Source: Spongospora subterranea f. sp. subterranea (taxonomy: Eukaryota > Endomyxa: Phytomyxea > Phytomyxea > Plasmodiophorida). From it: a DNA stretch of 64,000 bases. The notes under the pieces were generated by a model that saw only the letters and a program-made list of their open reading frames with translations, was not told the origin of the DNA and searched no databases. Location of the stretch: NCBI GenBank assembly GCA_049724395.1, contig JAUGWO010000135.1, positions 1 through 64,000 on the forward strand. Reading direction: 5' to 3'. The position numbers were made by a program, and so were the translations under genes. Shown here piece by piece: positions 22,797 through 34,175 of this stretch; positions within the stretch are counted from its first letter, which is position 1; each line of letters begins with the position of its first letter.

Positions 22797-24595
22797 ATGT
22801 GCAGTAACCCTGTTCCTGTTGTTACGGTCACTGATGATCGGTGGAACTCACAATCGACACCTTCAGCTGTACCTCAATCCGATATTCGAATCGTTTGTCA
22901 GATATGTCTTCTACCTTATCCGCTTGGCGATATGCTGTTTTGCACTGCCCAGGGGCCAGAACATCCCCGTTTGCAATGCTCGTTTTGCGTGCGTAATCAG
23001 TACGGTTGGCATCTCTTTCGCCCACGTTTCAAATTAACTTGTTATTGTTAGCACCATTGATTCATATGTATGTAGCTCTTGTTTTCAACTGTATCGACTC
23101 CATCATCAGCTCATAAACAAAGCTACTCTTGCCACAAGGTGTGCTATTACACATAGCGCAATACTGGTAACTAGTTTTATTCTTTGTGCAGTGCTTCGTT
23201 TGCCCAATATGTGATGTTCGTCTAAATATACATCAAGACTGTATAACTGCCCAATATCAATATATTTGTCCATTCTGCTCATGGTCGTGGTCGAATAAAG
23301 CCCAATCGCCTGATGAGTTATTAGGTGGACCAACGTTGTCATTAGAGTCTGTATTATTTACTATGGGTCGGGTAGGATATTGTGTTGACGCCATGACCGC
23401 AGTTGGTCAAGATCAACAAAACATCTTGCAAGCCCTATCATCGGTACACCCGCGTCTTGAATTTTCCGATGATGATGGTCAAGCTATCATTGACGTTGAT
23501 AATGATCAGAGGTTAATATGACTATTCATTTTGACGACATCATCATAATCCTGTTTTAGGAATACTGTTGAGCGATTATGGGATAGTAACAAGGATTCCC
23601 TTCTGATATCATCTTGCGAACCGTATTTTTGATCGTTTAAGTTCGTTAATGTATGTTGAATTGTAGTTCTGAACAGTGATTTGTTGCCAAAATATTTTCC
23701 GCTGTTTCCCCGTATCTCCACCAGATGTTATACATGCACTAGATATCTAATTAAGGTTGTCTCTTCCTATATTTGCAATGCACTCTAGACCCACCCTTTG
23801 TTCAGCCAAATGCTGATCCACGTTCTGCAGGATTCGATAAAAACACTGTTGCACTGTAACATCCGTTCTTCGCTTGCGTGTTTGGTGGATGATTTGTTTT
23901 TTAGGTCAACATTACCTGTTATGTCAGTAATCGGCTCGGACCCCATCATATTGCGTTTCGAAAATCGTTCTCCATATTCTTGTTCAATCACAACGAACTC
24001 GCAATGTATCACGTTAGTACCACTGTTGCGTATCAGGCAAAGTATAATTTCGCTTGAGCATACATATCCCTATTGGTTATCTTAGCGTATGTTAGGGCAT
24101 TACGTTAGACAGAATGTATCTGAACCTTCGGTGAAGCGTTGCGCAGACTGACTAGTTGCTTGCCAATTTATTATCGCTGCACAGGATGTTAACTCTGACT
24201 GGGAGTCCGAGGTTCCATTATCATGTAGTGATTTATCCCATTCCGAGCAAGGTTGCGCATTTGTAATCGCCTCAGATTCATTCTCATTGCGTTAATTCAC
24301 CAATCTTCTAACAGATCCCTGTATCCTTTTTGCTACATGAATGCAATATTGAAGCAGTCTCTTTGATGATTTGCGTGAATCTCGCAAATCAAACAATAGT
24401 ATTGCCATAGAACTTCCTGGTGTAATCAAGATAGCACAGCTTACCGGATAAATTTTCGGGATTCTTTCATGTAGCTTTTAAGCGTCAAACATACACCTTT
24501 TTATTTTTTGTTCATTTGCTAGCGGAGCCTCAACGGAGGGTACTCTTTCAATCGGATTGAAATTTGAGGACTCCGATGCAGATTCTCAACTTTGA
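22797..24595 (+). CDS. DCTN4: dynactin subunit p62 (DCTN4-like)
   Basis: The p62 subunit sits at the pointed end of the dynactin complex, the activator of cytoplasmic dynein. The N-terminal exon has paired zinc-binding cysteines (CQICLLPYPLGDMLFC, later LQCSFC). After a short intron, SYSCHK joins CFVCPICDVRLNI (acceptor just before 23190), followed by YQYICPFCSWSW at about 23247-23282; this arrangement matches the dynactin p62 signature. Later exons give LPVMSVIGSDPIILRFENRS (about 23909-23970), SIAIELPGVIKIAQLTG, and the last exon GASTEGTLSIGLKFEDSD, stopping at 24595. This fits the beta-rich C-terminal half of the family. The total seems shorter than animal p62. The exact exons between 23510 and 24500 were not fully resolved. 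The start ATG is inferred. Confidence 0.7.
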
Positions 24596-24650
24596 CCGAC
24601 ATTATAATGAAGATTGGCAAGAACACTGATTCCATAAATGATTTGTCATT

Positions 24651-27600
24651 TTATTTGGAACGAAGTTTGATACAGGATTCGATAAAACTTGTGATAGTTT
24701 GGACTGAACGGTCAAAATCGACGTCCAACATTGTGGAGGCTGCATATACGCAGACCGTTAATTGCATTGACAGTATGTGAAATTCAGGCTTGCTCAATGA
24801 ATCAGAACGCAGTAAGTCTTTAATCAAGTCACATAGCCATTCAAAAACGGCTCGATGACGGACGCCGAGTTTATCTTGTAAAGTTTCTTCAGAGTTATCA
24901 GTAACTGCGGCATGCATCTCCTCCAAAGTAAGGCTTGAAAGTAGTGGAATTGGCATTTGGCGTAACCATTCTTTCAAGAGTTGTACACAATGATTAGTTT
25001 CAGTAATATCATCGGTGTGACCAGACTGAAATAGGCCTTTTGCCGAATGAAAACTGGAAGGACTCGGCAATGTCTGTAATGCCATTTTTTTTACTGGACC
25101 TCCGTGAGCACGGATACGATTGCCCAGAGCAATAAGAGCAGCTGGTATTCCTGATTCATATTGGGGCAAGTCAATAGAATCAAGAGACGCAAGATCAACG
25201 CCAAACTTGTGGACAACTTCACTTTCTGAAATTTCTAAGCGAGACTGGATAATACTTCCTGGAGATCGAAACTTTCCTATTGGAAGCCAGCTTGTCTGGC
25301 AAATTAAACTTTCAAGTGACCTGTCCACAGTGCCTCGACTTGAGTTCTCATGGAAACAACGTGCTATTAGCGTAGACAACATTTCAACCAAGTCCCGAGA
25401 GCGTTCGTTAGTAATGCAATTCACTAGGTCGTTTCGAGGCAAACCGGAGCGAAGACTACATGATTTCATTACCCTAAAACCCATGATCAGCGAGAAGTCT
25501 GGAAGCGGCTCGTGCAATACCCAGAGGCAAATACGCCAAGAGCATGTAAGGAAGCTCGATTGTTGTCAACATCGATATTTTGGAGGATAGTATTAGTGGA
25601 CAATACTTGCTTCAGTAAATCCTAAGTGAAAAAATCAGCAACGAAAAATCGGAACCTCTGATACGCACATATGAGGATTTGTTGAGGCCATTGTTAGAAA
25701 TTATGAGCGACGTCAACGATGCGTTTTTATATAGAGCGTCGAGTACTTGATTGATGCAAGCTGGTCCAAACCGCGACGATCCTGTGCCGCATAAACTCAA
25801 TACTTTTAAGCTTTCTTTTTTGTTAAGAAGATCTGCAACTGCAGATCCAATACGAGTTGCTGCTTCTCGGTTGAATATTCCAGCTTTTAAGTTGCCATCC
25901 AACGACAAAATTGTAAGAGGATACACGGATTGAAGATGTCTGCATACCTGATTGGAAGTGAGCAAACACAATCCCAACGATCACGCAAACCACTGACCTC
26001 GATTAGTTGCTCCGGATTCAGCCTGCAATTACTCAAGTTCAAAGCCGATATGTTGTTGACACTGTTCTGTAAAACTGGGTTTTTCAAGACATTCCGGAAT
26101 GCTTCTGTCCAAAAGGTCGTTTCTTTCTGGGAAGGGCCGTTTTTCGATAAATTAAGGGTTAATTTTAGCCCTGCCTGTTTACAGGATATGGTTTCAAGTA
26201 GCACCAAGGTGTCAGCCTCCCGTAATTTGCATTTGGATAATGATATATGCGATAGAGACTCTGAGACCGTGATTAAACCTGAGAGTTGTTGTACTTCTTC
26301 TGAGAAAAGTTTATTCTGAGATATGTCTACGAAACGAATTAAGGGTGATTATGTGGGATGAGGCATGGAACTAACCTAACCACTTCAGTCGAGGTGGGTT
26401 AGCCTGTAATAGGGTTTGCAGGACAGCGGCAATACAAGCTCCCTGTCCGGAATTTGACAAGTTGATTCTTTCGATGTTTGACAGGACCTCGAGACAGCCG
26501 GATAATGAAATCAGACCTCGTTTGCCCGGGGAGTTTGAAGAGACATCTAAATAGGCAATGCGGACCGTTGTGGACAAATAAACGGCTAATTCAAATGGTC
26601 ATTAACCAGTTTACAATCGGAGGTTCACTTACAAAGGGATTCAAATCCTTGCTCAGAAAGCTCACAGCGACTGCACGCGAAAGCCTCAAGAAGAATTGAG
26701 GCTTCACCTAGTGCAGAAAGCAAAATCGACAAGCCGCGGTTCCCAATCGGATTGCCAGAGATATTTAGACATCTCAATTGTAAAAGATCCATTCGAGTTA
26801 TGGCAGCTGCAAAAGAGCGCATAGATTTCATCGAGCATAATGTTTGAGATATGTCAATAGAGGCAAACGATGAATCTTGAGTTATCATTTCTGATATTGC
26901 TTCAATTCCAGGATCACCAGCAGGCATGAATGACGCAATCAATTCGCTGAAATTTGATGAATTATGACGTAACGATTGACAAATCGCAGAAAGAACCAAG
27001 CTTTGCTTCCGATGATCTGTATGAGTTCCGATAGCTTCCTTTCCCGCAATGTCAATATGATACTAGAGAATTAAAGCCCTTATTACCTTTAAATTCAGCG
27101 TTTTCCTTTGTGAAGTAAAGCATGCTTGAATGTAAGACGGAAAAACATCGAGAGAGATTTCAAACTTATCGCAGAATGCAGCGAACGTTTTCACTATAGC
27201 ATCACAAGGTCCCATTTTTTGATCAGTTATAGAATACTGTGGCGAAAACTGAACCCGGTCATGCGGAGGGTACCCAACTTTTATGGAACCTAATGAATGA
27301 AGTAGTGCATCCATAATAGATGCCAGCTGCAGGTTGTTGATGCAAGAGATATACAGAACATCCCCATTCGCACTGCTGATCCTTATCATTGAGAACCGCA
27401 GGTCTACTTCGACGCTAATTATGTCTATTAAGAATGTCGTCAATGAAACAGGACTGAGATGGTTCAGCACAAGCCGCTCTCGAAAAGCAAGAAATTCGCA
27501 ATTCGGTTATCACCAGTAGCCTCCGCTTGGGCTTTTCCGGGACCCCATTTTCTCCTGCAGCAGTAGAGATATGAACACGTTCGCACAAAAAAGCAGTCTG

Positions 27601-28071
27601 CTTTAGATCTTTCAAGACATTGCCAATAAGCATAGTCTCCGAATCAGTCAGCAAAGAAGCAGATACAGAAACATCTTTGGACAAAATCGAGTTCTCATTG
27701 ACCTCTTCCTCTCCCGTACTGATTTCTACTTTTTCGGTGAACATTCCTTCTCGAGTTTCATCTTCCTTCTGTCGGTGATGTGACATTATTTGTTCAACCT
27801 TAACTTGGATACTTTCTGTGGCATTCCATGCGCGTTCTCTCTCGTCCGAACCTGGCTCGGCCAACAGTACCTTAGCTAAGGCGTCACGAAGCTCTGCTGA
27901 TTCTTTGGAAAACGCCTGGCGCATCTCATAAGGCACCAAAAGTTGAAACAACATATCACTGGACTCTTTCCAGCCATTGGCCCACGCTTCCTCGGCGACA
28001 GCAGGCCCGCCTTTGGCTAGCGTATCGACCAGCAAGGCCTTGAACCTCTCCGCCTGCGTTCCCGCTCCCAT
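24651..28071 (-). CDS. CARMIL-like leucine-rich-repeat protein with C-terminal RhoGAP domain
   Basis: CARMIL proteins link capping protein, Arp2/3 and membranes at the actin cortex. The start is MGAGTQAERFKALL at 28071. A helical N-terminal region leads into a CARMIL-type PH domain. It is split by an intron of about 46 bases, joining RRLLVITELRISCFSRA to IISVEVDLRFSMIRISSANG in phase. About 15 leucine-rich repeats follow over 27.1-25.6 kb (for example LRCLNISGNPIGNRGLSILL, KVLSLCGTGSSRFGPACINQ, NISALNLSNCRLNPEQL). The last exon (25517-24651) carries a RhoGAP-like domain: FGVDLASLDS, then LLKEWLRQMPIPLLSSLTLE. The usual GxFRxSG arginine-finger loop is not apparent; the nearest match is GLFQSG, with Gln in place of Arg. 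A CARMIL-plus-GAP architecture is known from Dictyostelium. The gene is convergent with dynactin p62, 55 bases between stops. Confidence 0.75.
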
Positions 28072-28897
28072 GACTGGATATTGCTTCTGATGATGGATAA
28101 AGTATCTGTATGAATGAAACCAAAGGGTCGATCAGTGACGAATATTGAGGGAGTGGACTTCTAGAGTGGCGACAGTGACCGGTGACAGTGCATCTGACGT
28201 ATCGTAATTCCCTGGACCACATCACCCCCTTTTACTGTACCAAATACGGGTCGATGATCGGACCAACATCAATGTGGGTGGCGACATGTTCAGGATCGGA
28301 TCGACCTCTACAATAAATATAGTGCGAGAATTGCATCAAAAAGCACCGAACGATTTTCGTGATTGTCAGCATTGAACATTTTGTATTTGCTTGAACTTTT
28401 GCGTAGGAGTGCACTATCGGTGCAGATGTAGCCGATGCATTGTGTCAATTCCGATTGACATCCTAAACAATCAACGCCAAAACCTGGTGCGATCACCGGC
28501 ACTTTTCAAGAGATTATCGAATCGCTATCGCTTATGGGACGCTTTTTACTTGAAGCGGGATTAGATCACTCGTCATGCAAAATTCGATACGGGACCAAAA
28601 TTTGCTGCAAGCGGTTGGCGCCAAAAAAAGACAAGTTGTGGTCGGAGTTTGGAGTTCACGGACTCCGAGCTGACTCGAAGCCGGACTCGGAGAGGGTCCG
28701 AATGGTAACGTGGTGGACTGACTGAGAGTTGACCTGGCTGTCGTCGACAGTCCTGATCTTCCCGACTGGGACATTTATTGCACTCCCCCATTCAGGTCAT
28801 CTGACCTTTTGAGATGGGAGCTATTCGCGGATCAAGATGCAACACGACGATCGCATTAACGAATATGGTATTTTACCAGTATGACCGTCGATTTCAG
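28072..28897. other. divergent intergenic region, 5' exon of the transporter possibly inside
   Basis: This lies between the CARMIL start and the first clear transporter exon. Frames here are short and featureless. The transporter lacks an N-terminal tail upstream of its first helix, so a small first exon probably lies in this stretch. Confidence 0.35.
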
Positions 28898-30206
28898 TCT
28901 GTTTATGTCGTTTCGTTGGGAATCAGGTGATGTTTGTTGTCGCATTCCAATTTTCTGGTCTTACGTCCCTACTTCCTCCCCTTGTTAAACGTGTTCTATC
29001 GTCATCGTATGGAGAAGAATATATGAAGGATCATTCTGGTAAATATATCGCTGGGTTATCGGCTGCGGCGAGTTTTTTCGGTGCAATATCAAATCCATTC
29101 TGGGGACGCGTTTCCGATAATTATGGACGACGACCTGTTTTGTTGATATCTTTACTCGCTTCATCAGTATGCATGGCGATATTCTCAGTTGCTTCGATAT
29201 TTTCGGTTCTTCTAGCTGCTCGAATCGGGAACGGGTTGTTTGATGCCTCTATGTTCATATCGAAAGTAATCACCGGGGATGTCAGCAATTCTGCAAATAG
29301 CAGCAGAAATTATGCGACTCTTTACATGTTTTTCGCCATCTCTGAAACCGTATGCCCGTTCGCCGTGTCCTTCTTTCAGGAAATTGCCGGCTGGCAAGCG
29401 TTCGGACCTTGCATCATCTCGTCAGCTTTAATATTTATTGTGTTCCTCAACGTATATTATTTCATGGAAGAGCCTTCGGCAAGGGAGATCGTGTCAGAGC
29501 AAACTCGAGGTCTTTCAATCAAAATGATTCTCTCGAGAAGGACGACAGCAATTCCAGTTTTGCTCTATGGCACTTTAGCGATGGTGCTTACTGGCTCCTC
29601 CGTTGTGACCTCGATGATCATTATCGAGCCCTTAGGTGGGCTTGGTTTGCCACTTAGCGCCATCGGTAAGCTATTCGCAATTCAAGGCGCTGCGTATATC
29701 GCTAGTCAAATGTTTATCTGCCCTGCTCTCATTCGTGCATTTGGTGCGTATTACCATTCTTCGGATTCCTGGCGTTTCACTGATAATTTTCATGTTCAGG
29801 AGCGGGAAAGATGTTTCTTTGTTCAGCGTGGTGTTTAGTGATCATTTTTCCATTCGCTATAGTACCTGGATATCTTCCTTACCCTTATCTGATAATGGCA
29901 GTGCACATGGTCTCTAAAAACATAGCGTCGTCGATTGCTTTAACCGCTGCCACCGTTTTGATCAATGATTCATCGTCAGCGGACAATCGTGGATCCGTTG
30001 CCTCGGTTGCTCAATCAACGGCCGGTATCTTACGAACTCTAGGGCTGTTAGTTTTAGGAGAGATATACGACATATGTTTGCGACATGAGCGGCTATGGAT
30101 TCCGTTCGCGCTTCTCGGTTTTTCCATGGCGATGACTGCAACAATGGCACATTTCATTGCTCCGCTGGAAGAAAAAGCACTGGGAGTTCAATGTGAATCG
30201 TCATGA
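28898..30206 (+). CDS. major facilitator superfamily transporter
   Basis: This is a multi-spanning membrane transporter, probably a proton-coupled small-molecule exporter of the ZIFL/Tpo type; the substrate is unknown. The first helix is at about 28910-29000. The family signature between helices 2 and 3 is GRVSDNYGRRPVLLISLLAS. The gatekeeping arginine region reads AARIGNGLFDAS. A central loop (MEEPSAREIVSEQTRG) separates the two halves. An intron of about 57 bases (GTGCGT to TTCAG, ending near 29800) joins LIRAFG to AGKMFLCSAWC in phase. The last exon has the helices GYLPYPYLIMAVHMV, GSVASVAQSTAGILRTLGLL and WIPFALLGFSMAMTATMAHF, ending ALGVQCESS. The start is not fixed: the ATG at 28930 sits inside helix 1, and an acceptor just before 28898 suggests one more 5' exon. 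Confidence 0.8.
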
Positions 30207-30312
30207 CCGTGAATGGCGCCAGTAACGGCTCTTCTCCCAGCCATATTGTACTGCCCATTAATCATAAATATTGTACTGATAAATGCATAGTTGTTTTGTT
30301 TAAAATATAGAA

Positions 30313-31150
30313 TCAAACCGGTGCCGATTCCAGCTCTAAAGCGGGATCCATTATTCGCCGTAATTGGTTAATCCACTGCGCTTCCTTATCAATATATGTG
30401 GCAACCAGTTCGCGGGACTTTTTCTCTTCCTCGATCGATTCGTTGAGCAGCTGTTTGATGGACTCCGATCTCTTTTGCTCCGCGTATAGCTCTTGCTCAA
30501 GTCGCTCGCCTGCCATTGCTTCCGCCTCTAGTCTTTCGATTTCGTTCGCGATGATCTGGAAATCATCAGCCCCCAAGTGCCTCTTCCTCCGAATATATTC
30601 GACCTATCAGTCACATCTTGCTGGTGAAAAAATGTAGTTTTCCTAACGGGACTGATAGGATGGTCACCTTAGATAATGTAAATGTCGTGATCTCAAGCCT
30701 CGACTCCAGCTGATTGCGATCTAGTTCGTCCCGAATGCGGACGATGTCCGATTCGAGCCGTTCATTCCTTTGCCGTACGTCAGATAGTTGTTTCAGCGCC
30801 ATCCACGTTTGCTTAAGCAAGAACGTTTTATCGTCCCTGAGCAATTGACATTGCTCAACAGCTCCCGCCAGCTTGCGTTCTTGCCGACTCGATTCGACAA
30901 GTTTTTCTTCAGATTCCGCTAATCTGCTCTGGCAGTCTTGCAGCTGTTCCTTCAGATTGGCGATGATTTGGTCTTTCTGCGCCCCAGCCTGGTTGGCCAC
31001 ATCGATCATCTCCTTCAACCCGTCTACCGTTTCGCCGAGAAACGTGTTCTCGGCCAGTACGACCTCCAGTCGCGCCGCTCGAGCGCATCTCTCTGCCGAG
31101 CATGCGGCCTGGCCGTTGATGGCCCTCTTTGGAGCGCGAACGGAACCCAT
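30313..31150 (-). CDS. coiled-coil protein (unknown)
   Basis: Two exons, 31150-30668 and 30603-30313, give about 257 residues. The 64-base intron joins FTLSK to VEYIRRKRHL in phase 0. Apart from a short basic start (MGSVRAPKRAINGQ), almost the whole protein is a heptad-rich coiled coil, for example LAENTFLGETVDGLKEMIDV, ANLKEQLQDCQSRLAESEEK, QRNERLESDIVRIRDELDRN and, in exon 2, EIERLEAEAMAGERLEQELY. It ends RIMDPALELESAPV. Such proteins occur in cytoskeletal, centrosomal and trafficking complexes; nothing here singles one out. A further 5' exon is possible because the frame stays open above the chosen ATG and another minus frame overlaps at 31194-31538. Its stop lies 106 bases from the MFS stop. 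Confidence 0.6.
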
Positions 31151-31499
31151 GCGAGCAACAGCGCCGTCGACGAGAAGGTGTTGACCGTTATTTTCAGGGA
31201 CGAGCAGCAGCAACAATGGCAAAATATCCCTGTACAGCCGAAAACGACTGATGTGTGAGTTGCATGTATCTCCAACATTCAGGGTCGATCAGGAGCATTA
31301 CTAGTGAATCAATGCTTGGCCTGGCCCAGCATTTTTCACCCACCTGGTATTTACCGTTGATTTCATGGACGAGCTTTTCGTGCCGATTTCTCAAACTTTT
31401 CCCCGGATCGTCTGGAATCTCATGTTTTGCTGCCATACCGTCCAGATTTAAAAAACATCCATCGAGAAGTCGTTTTGATTCGTTCTGGAAATCGTGCAC

Positions 31500-32055
31500 A
31501 ACGAAACAGATGTCGACGTGCTTGATGCAATCTTCCAAGTTGGTGATTTTGTATTTTACTCCGTTTCTAAATGTGCTTCAGGCGAAAAATTAGTTTTCAT
31601 AAGACGTCCTGCGAGGGTCATTCAAGTCGTCACCGATCACTTTTCCGATTGGTGCACCTACTGTGGTTTGAAAAACTGGTTATTAAGGGTATGTATAAGC
31701 TTGAAGTGATGCACGTGAAGGTAAAGATGGAACCTGGTCAGAATCTGTCAAGGCCAGTTTTGGGCGAATCTAGATTTCTTGGAAGCCTGATCGTAAGTTG
31801 CTCCATGAATGTCTGGTACACTTTCGTAATCTAACATTTATCATACTTTTGCAGAGTGCATATTTTTCAAAACAATCAGGAAATGCTTCAAAAAAGTTGA
31901 TGTTCATCTATCAAGAAGTGATCCAGTGCCCACCAAAAATTCGTAATTCCATGGCATTTTTTAATCCATTATCTCAAAAGACAGCAAGCCTCCATATTGA
32001 CAGGCTTCGATATATCCTGCACAATGGCAGTTGTAGTAAATTTCTTCGGTTCTAA
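31500..32055 (+). CDS. uncharacterised three-exon protein
   Basis: Three plus-strand exons join in phase. One ends NWLLR at about 31689. The next, after a 54-base intron (GTATGT to GGTCAG), reads NLSRPVLGESRFLGSLI. The third, after an intron ending TTTTGCAG near 31855, reads SAYFSKQSGNASKKLMFIYQ and stops at 32055 after CSKFLRF. The first exon contains VGDFVFYSVSKCASGEK and RRPARVIQV, which looks like a small beta-barrel (Tudor/BAH-like) start; that is a guess. The start codon is not identified; a preceding exon around 31255 (MCELHVSPTF) is possible. No known family is recognised. Confidence 0.45.
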
Positions 32056-32787
32056 TCGGTATTCATTACCATGCCCTCAGAATTGGTGGAGATGTGTGCT
32101 AACGCTGCGGGACCCAATTCGTCTGTAAGATTTGCGATGTGAAAAAGGTAATTCGAAGAGCGACAAAGGCCCTCAAATCATTGGTACTATCGGTTATAAA
32201 AAAATGAAATAATGAATCGCAGCAGCAATATTGATTCAAAAATTGTCCAAGAGCAGACAAACGGACGAGAGTAGGATAAAAAATGAGATATCACGGAATA
32301 ATGAGCTCAAGATTCTGCAACTAGTGTGAATGGCGTTGTGACATTGGCCGACCGAAAGACCTACTGTTGCGATGGTCGAGCACACAATACAATATAGTGA
32401 ACTACACGAGATCGGTTCAACATTGCGAGGGGGTCGGTAACAGAAGGGTTCGGGTGCGATACACAGTGAGACACGAGAGGCTGCCGGCCACTGGAGACGG
32501 TGGCGATCATCGGCACAGGCCAGGAACAGAGACAGGGACCCATTGGACCCGTTAGGAAGGTGGAACGGGGCTGCAGATCAGACTCTGGATTCATGATACC
32601 CACAGTCGGGTAATCTGCCACATTATAATCTAGAATTCACCAGAGTGGTGCATCGTCGCACGACTCCGATGACCTCGACGTTTTCCATCGCCAAACAGAA
32701 GGTGATGCCAGCGCCGGAGCTGGCGAGGTCCTTTCATACTGATCAGGGTGTAGGCGTTGGAATTGTTCGGGCAAGTTGCCATCACAA
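32056..32787. other. intergenic region
   Basis: The left part is AT-rich and the part around 32360-32600 is GC-richer, with opposing short frames and no domain. I see no gene. It probably includes the BAR-protein promoter. Confidence 0.35.
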
Positions 32788-34095
32788 ATGACGCCGTCTA
32801 CTCGTCACTTCGAACGAATATTACGCTGCTGTGCGAGACAGTAAATGGATTAAGAGATCGCGTAAGTGGATTGGTCACACAATATCAAGGTCATTCCGTA
32901 TACGTTTTCCAACATTCAGGTTGCTGAATATGCCTGTAGAAGTGGTTTCACTTTCCTGTGACATGTCGAGGGCTATTCATGGCCTTTATGATGGATCGGG
33001 GCAACAACTTGAGACAGCGTCCAGCGCAAACGCAAGCAATAAAAAGCATTTAAGGGACGAACTTTTACCAGCAATCAAGGCTGCTATTCAAGATAAAGTC
33101 ATCAACGATATCGAAGCATGGGCTACAGAGCTAGATTCCGTACGTTATCTCGTCACCAACTGCATAATCTTATATTTTTTAATATCCAGTTACAATCGAA
33201 AATGAACAGCCGTGAAGAATGCAGAGTTCGCCTCGATCATTTCAAAAGCAAAATAATTAAGGTGAGGGCTTCGAGAGATCAATATCTACAGAGGGGTCGA
33301 ACTTTTCCCCGAAAAGAAGCAGATAAACTTGAGCGAAATGAACGCAAACTAGAAAATGCTCGTCTCGAATTTCAGGTTATTGACTGGACCTCACTCCCAG
33401 GCTTTGGCTAATGCAATGTTATCGTTATCTAGGGAGTTAATGAGACATGCTGTGATTTAATGCAGACCGTTTGGAACAGAAGGTTTAGCAACCTCAACAC
33501 AGTTTTCATTAACCTTATACATGTCAGACATGTTTGAATTATCCCTAAAAGTTCCCAATTCTGACACGCTTTGAAGTGCGAAGAGAATCTTTCGGCATTG
33601 GTGAATGCCTCTGCTCATGCATGTGTTGAACCAATAAGGTCAACTTGGGTGCCTTCTTTAGCAGTTAAAGATCCCGGAAAGGGCAACACAAACCGTAAAT
33701 ATTCTCACCATTGCTCTACGAAACAGATTACTGATGATTTGTTGTCAGGCGTCCTATCAATCGAAAACGGTGAGGCGCAAAAAAAACAGCCTAATGTTTT
33801 TGAACTTTTCGGAGCGACGCCACCAATCATTACAGAACCTACTACACCGACACCTCCTGTAAGGCAACCAGGCAGCAGTGATGTTTGGGACATGTTCCCA
33901 ACTACAGCAGTCAACGCTGGTGCCATGGAGCCATTTGCAAACACAGGACCGGACAATTTCACTTCTGAGGACCCATTCACATCGTTCAAAGCTGAACCCG
34001 TGACAAATAGTCTGACCCTTTCGACGGAATCTCGTCAACAATGTAAATCTAATGGAAACATTCGAGATGAATTGTTTGCAGATTGGCCAATCTAA
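32788..34095 (+). CDS. amphiphysin-like BAR-domain endocytic protein
   Basis: BAR domains sense and bend membranes; here one is joined to a tail with clathrin-adaptor motifs. The proposed start MTPSTRHFERILRCCARQ is joined across a 90-base intron to LLNMPVEVVSLSCDMSRAIH. BAR helix 2 gives KSKIIKVRASRDQYLQRG followed by KEADKLERNERKLENARLEF, a close match to the amphiphysin/BIN3 signature. After a 58-base intron, helix 3 reads GVNETCCDLMQTVWNRRFSN. The tail (33570-34095) is disordered and contains DVWDMF (WxxF type), EDPF (DPF type) and NVFELFG. These are short motifs that bind the AP-2 appendage in known endocytic proteins. It ends DELFADWPI, and no SH3 domain follows. Joins are in phase; the very first exon is the weakest part. 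Confidence 0.72.
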
Positions 34096-34175
34096 CGATC
34101 CTTTTCAAATGATAAAACCTAATCGAATTTAACATGAGATCATGGGCCATTCTTTTTCGATTTTTAGACTGTAGA

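Noticed and set aside
31194-31538. 115-codon minus-strand frame upstream of the coiled-coil gene
   Set aside because: It may be a 5' exon, but none of the donor and acceptor pairs tried restored the coiled-coil frame, and it overlaps the 5' side of the plus-strand unknown gene.
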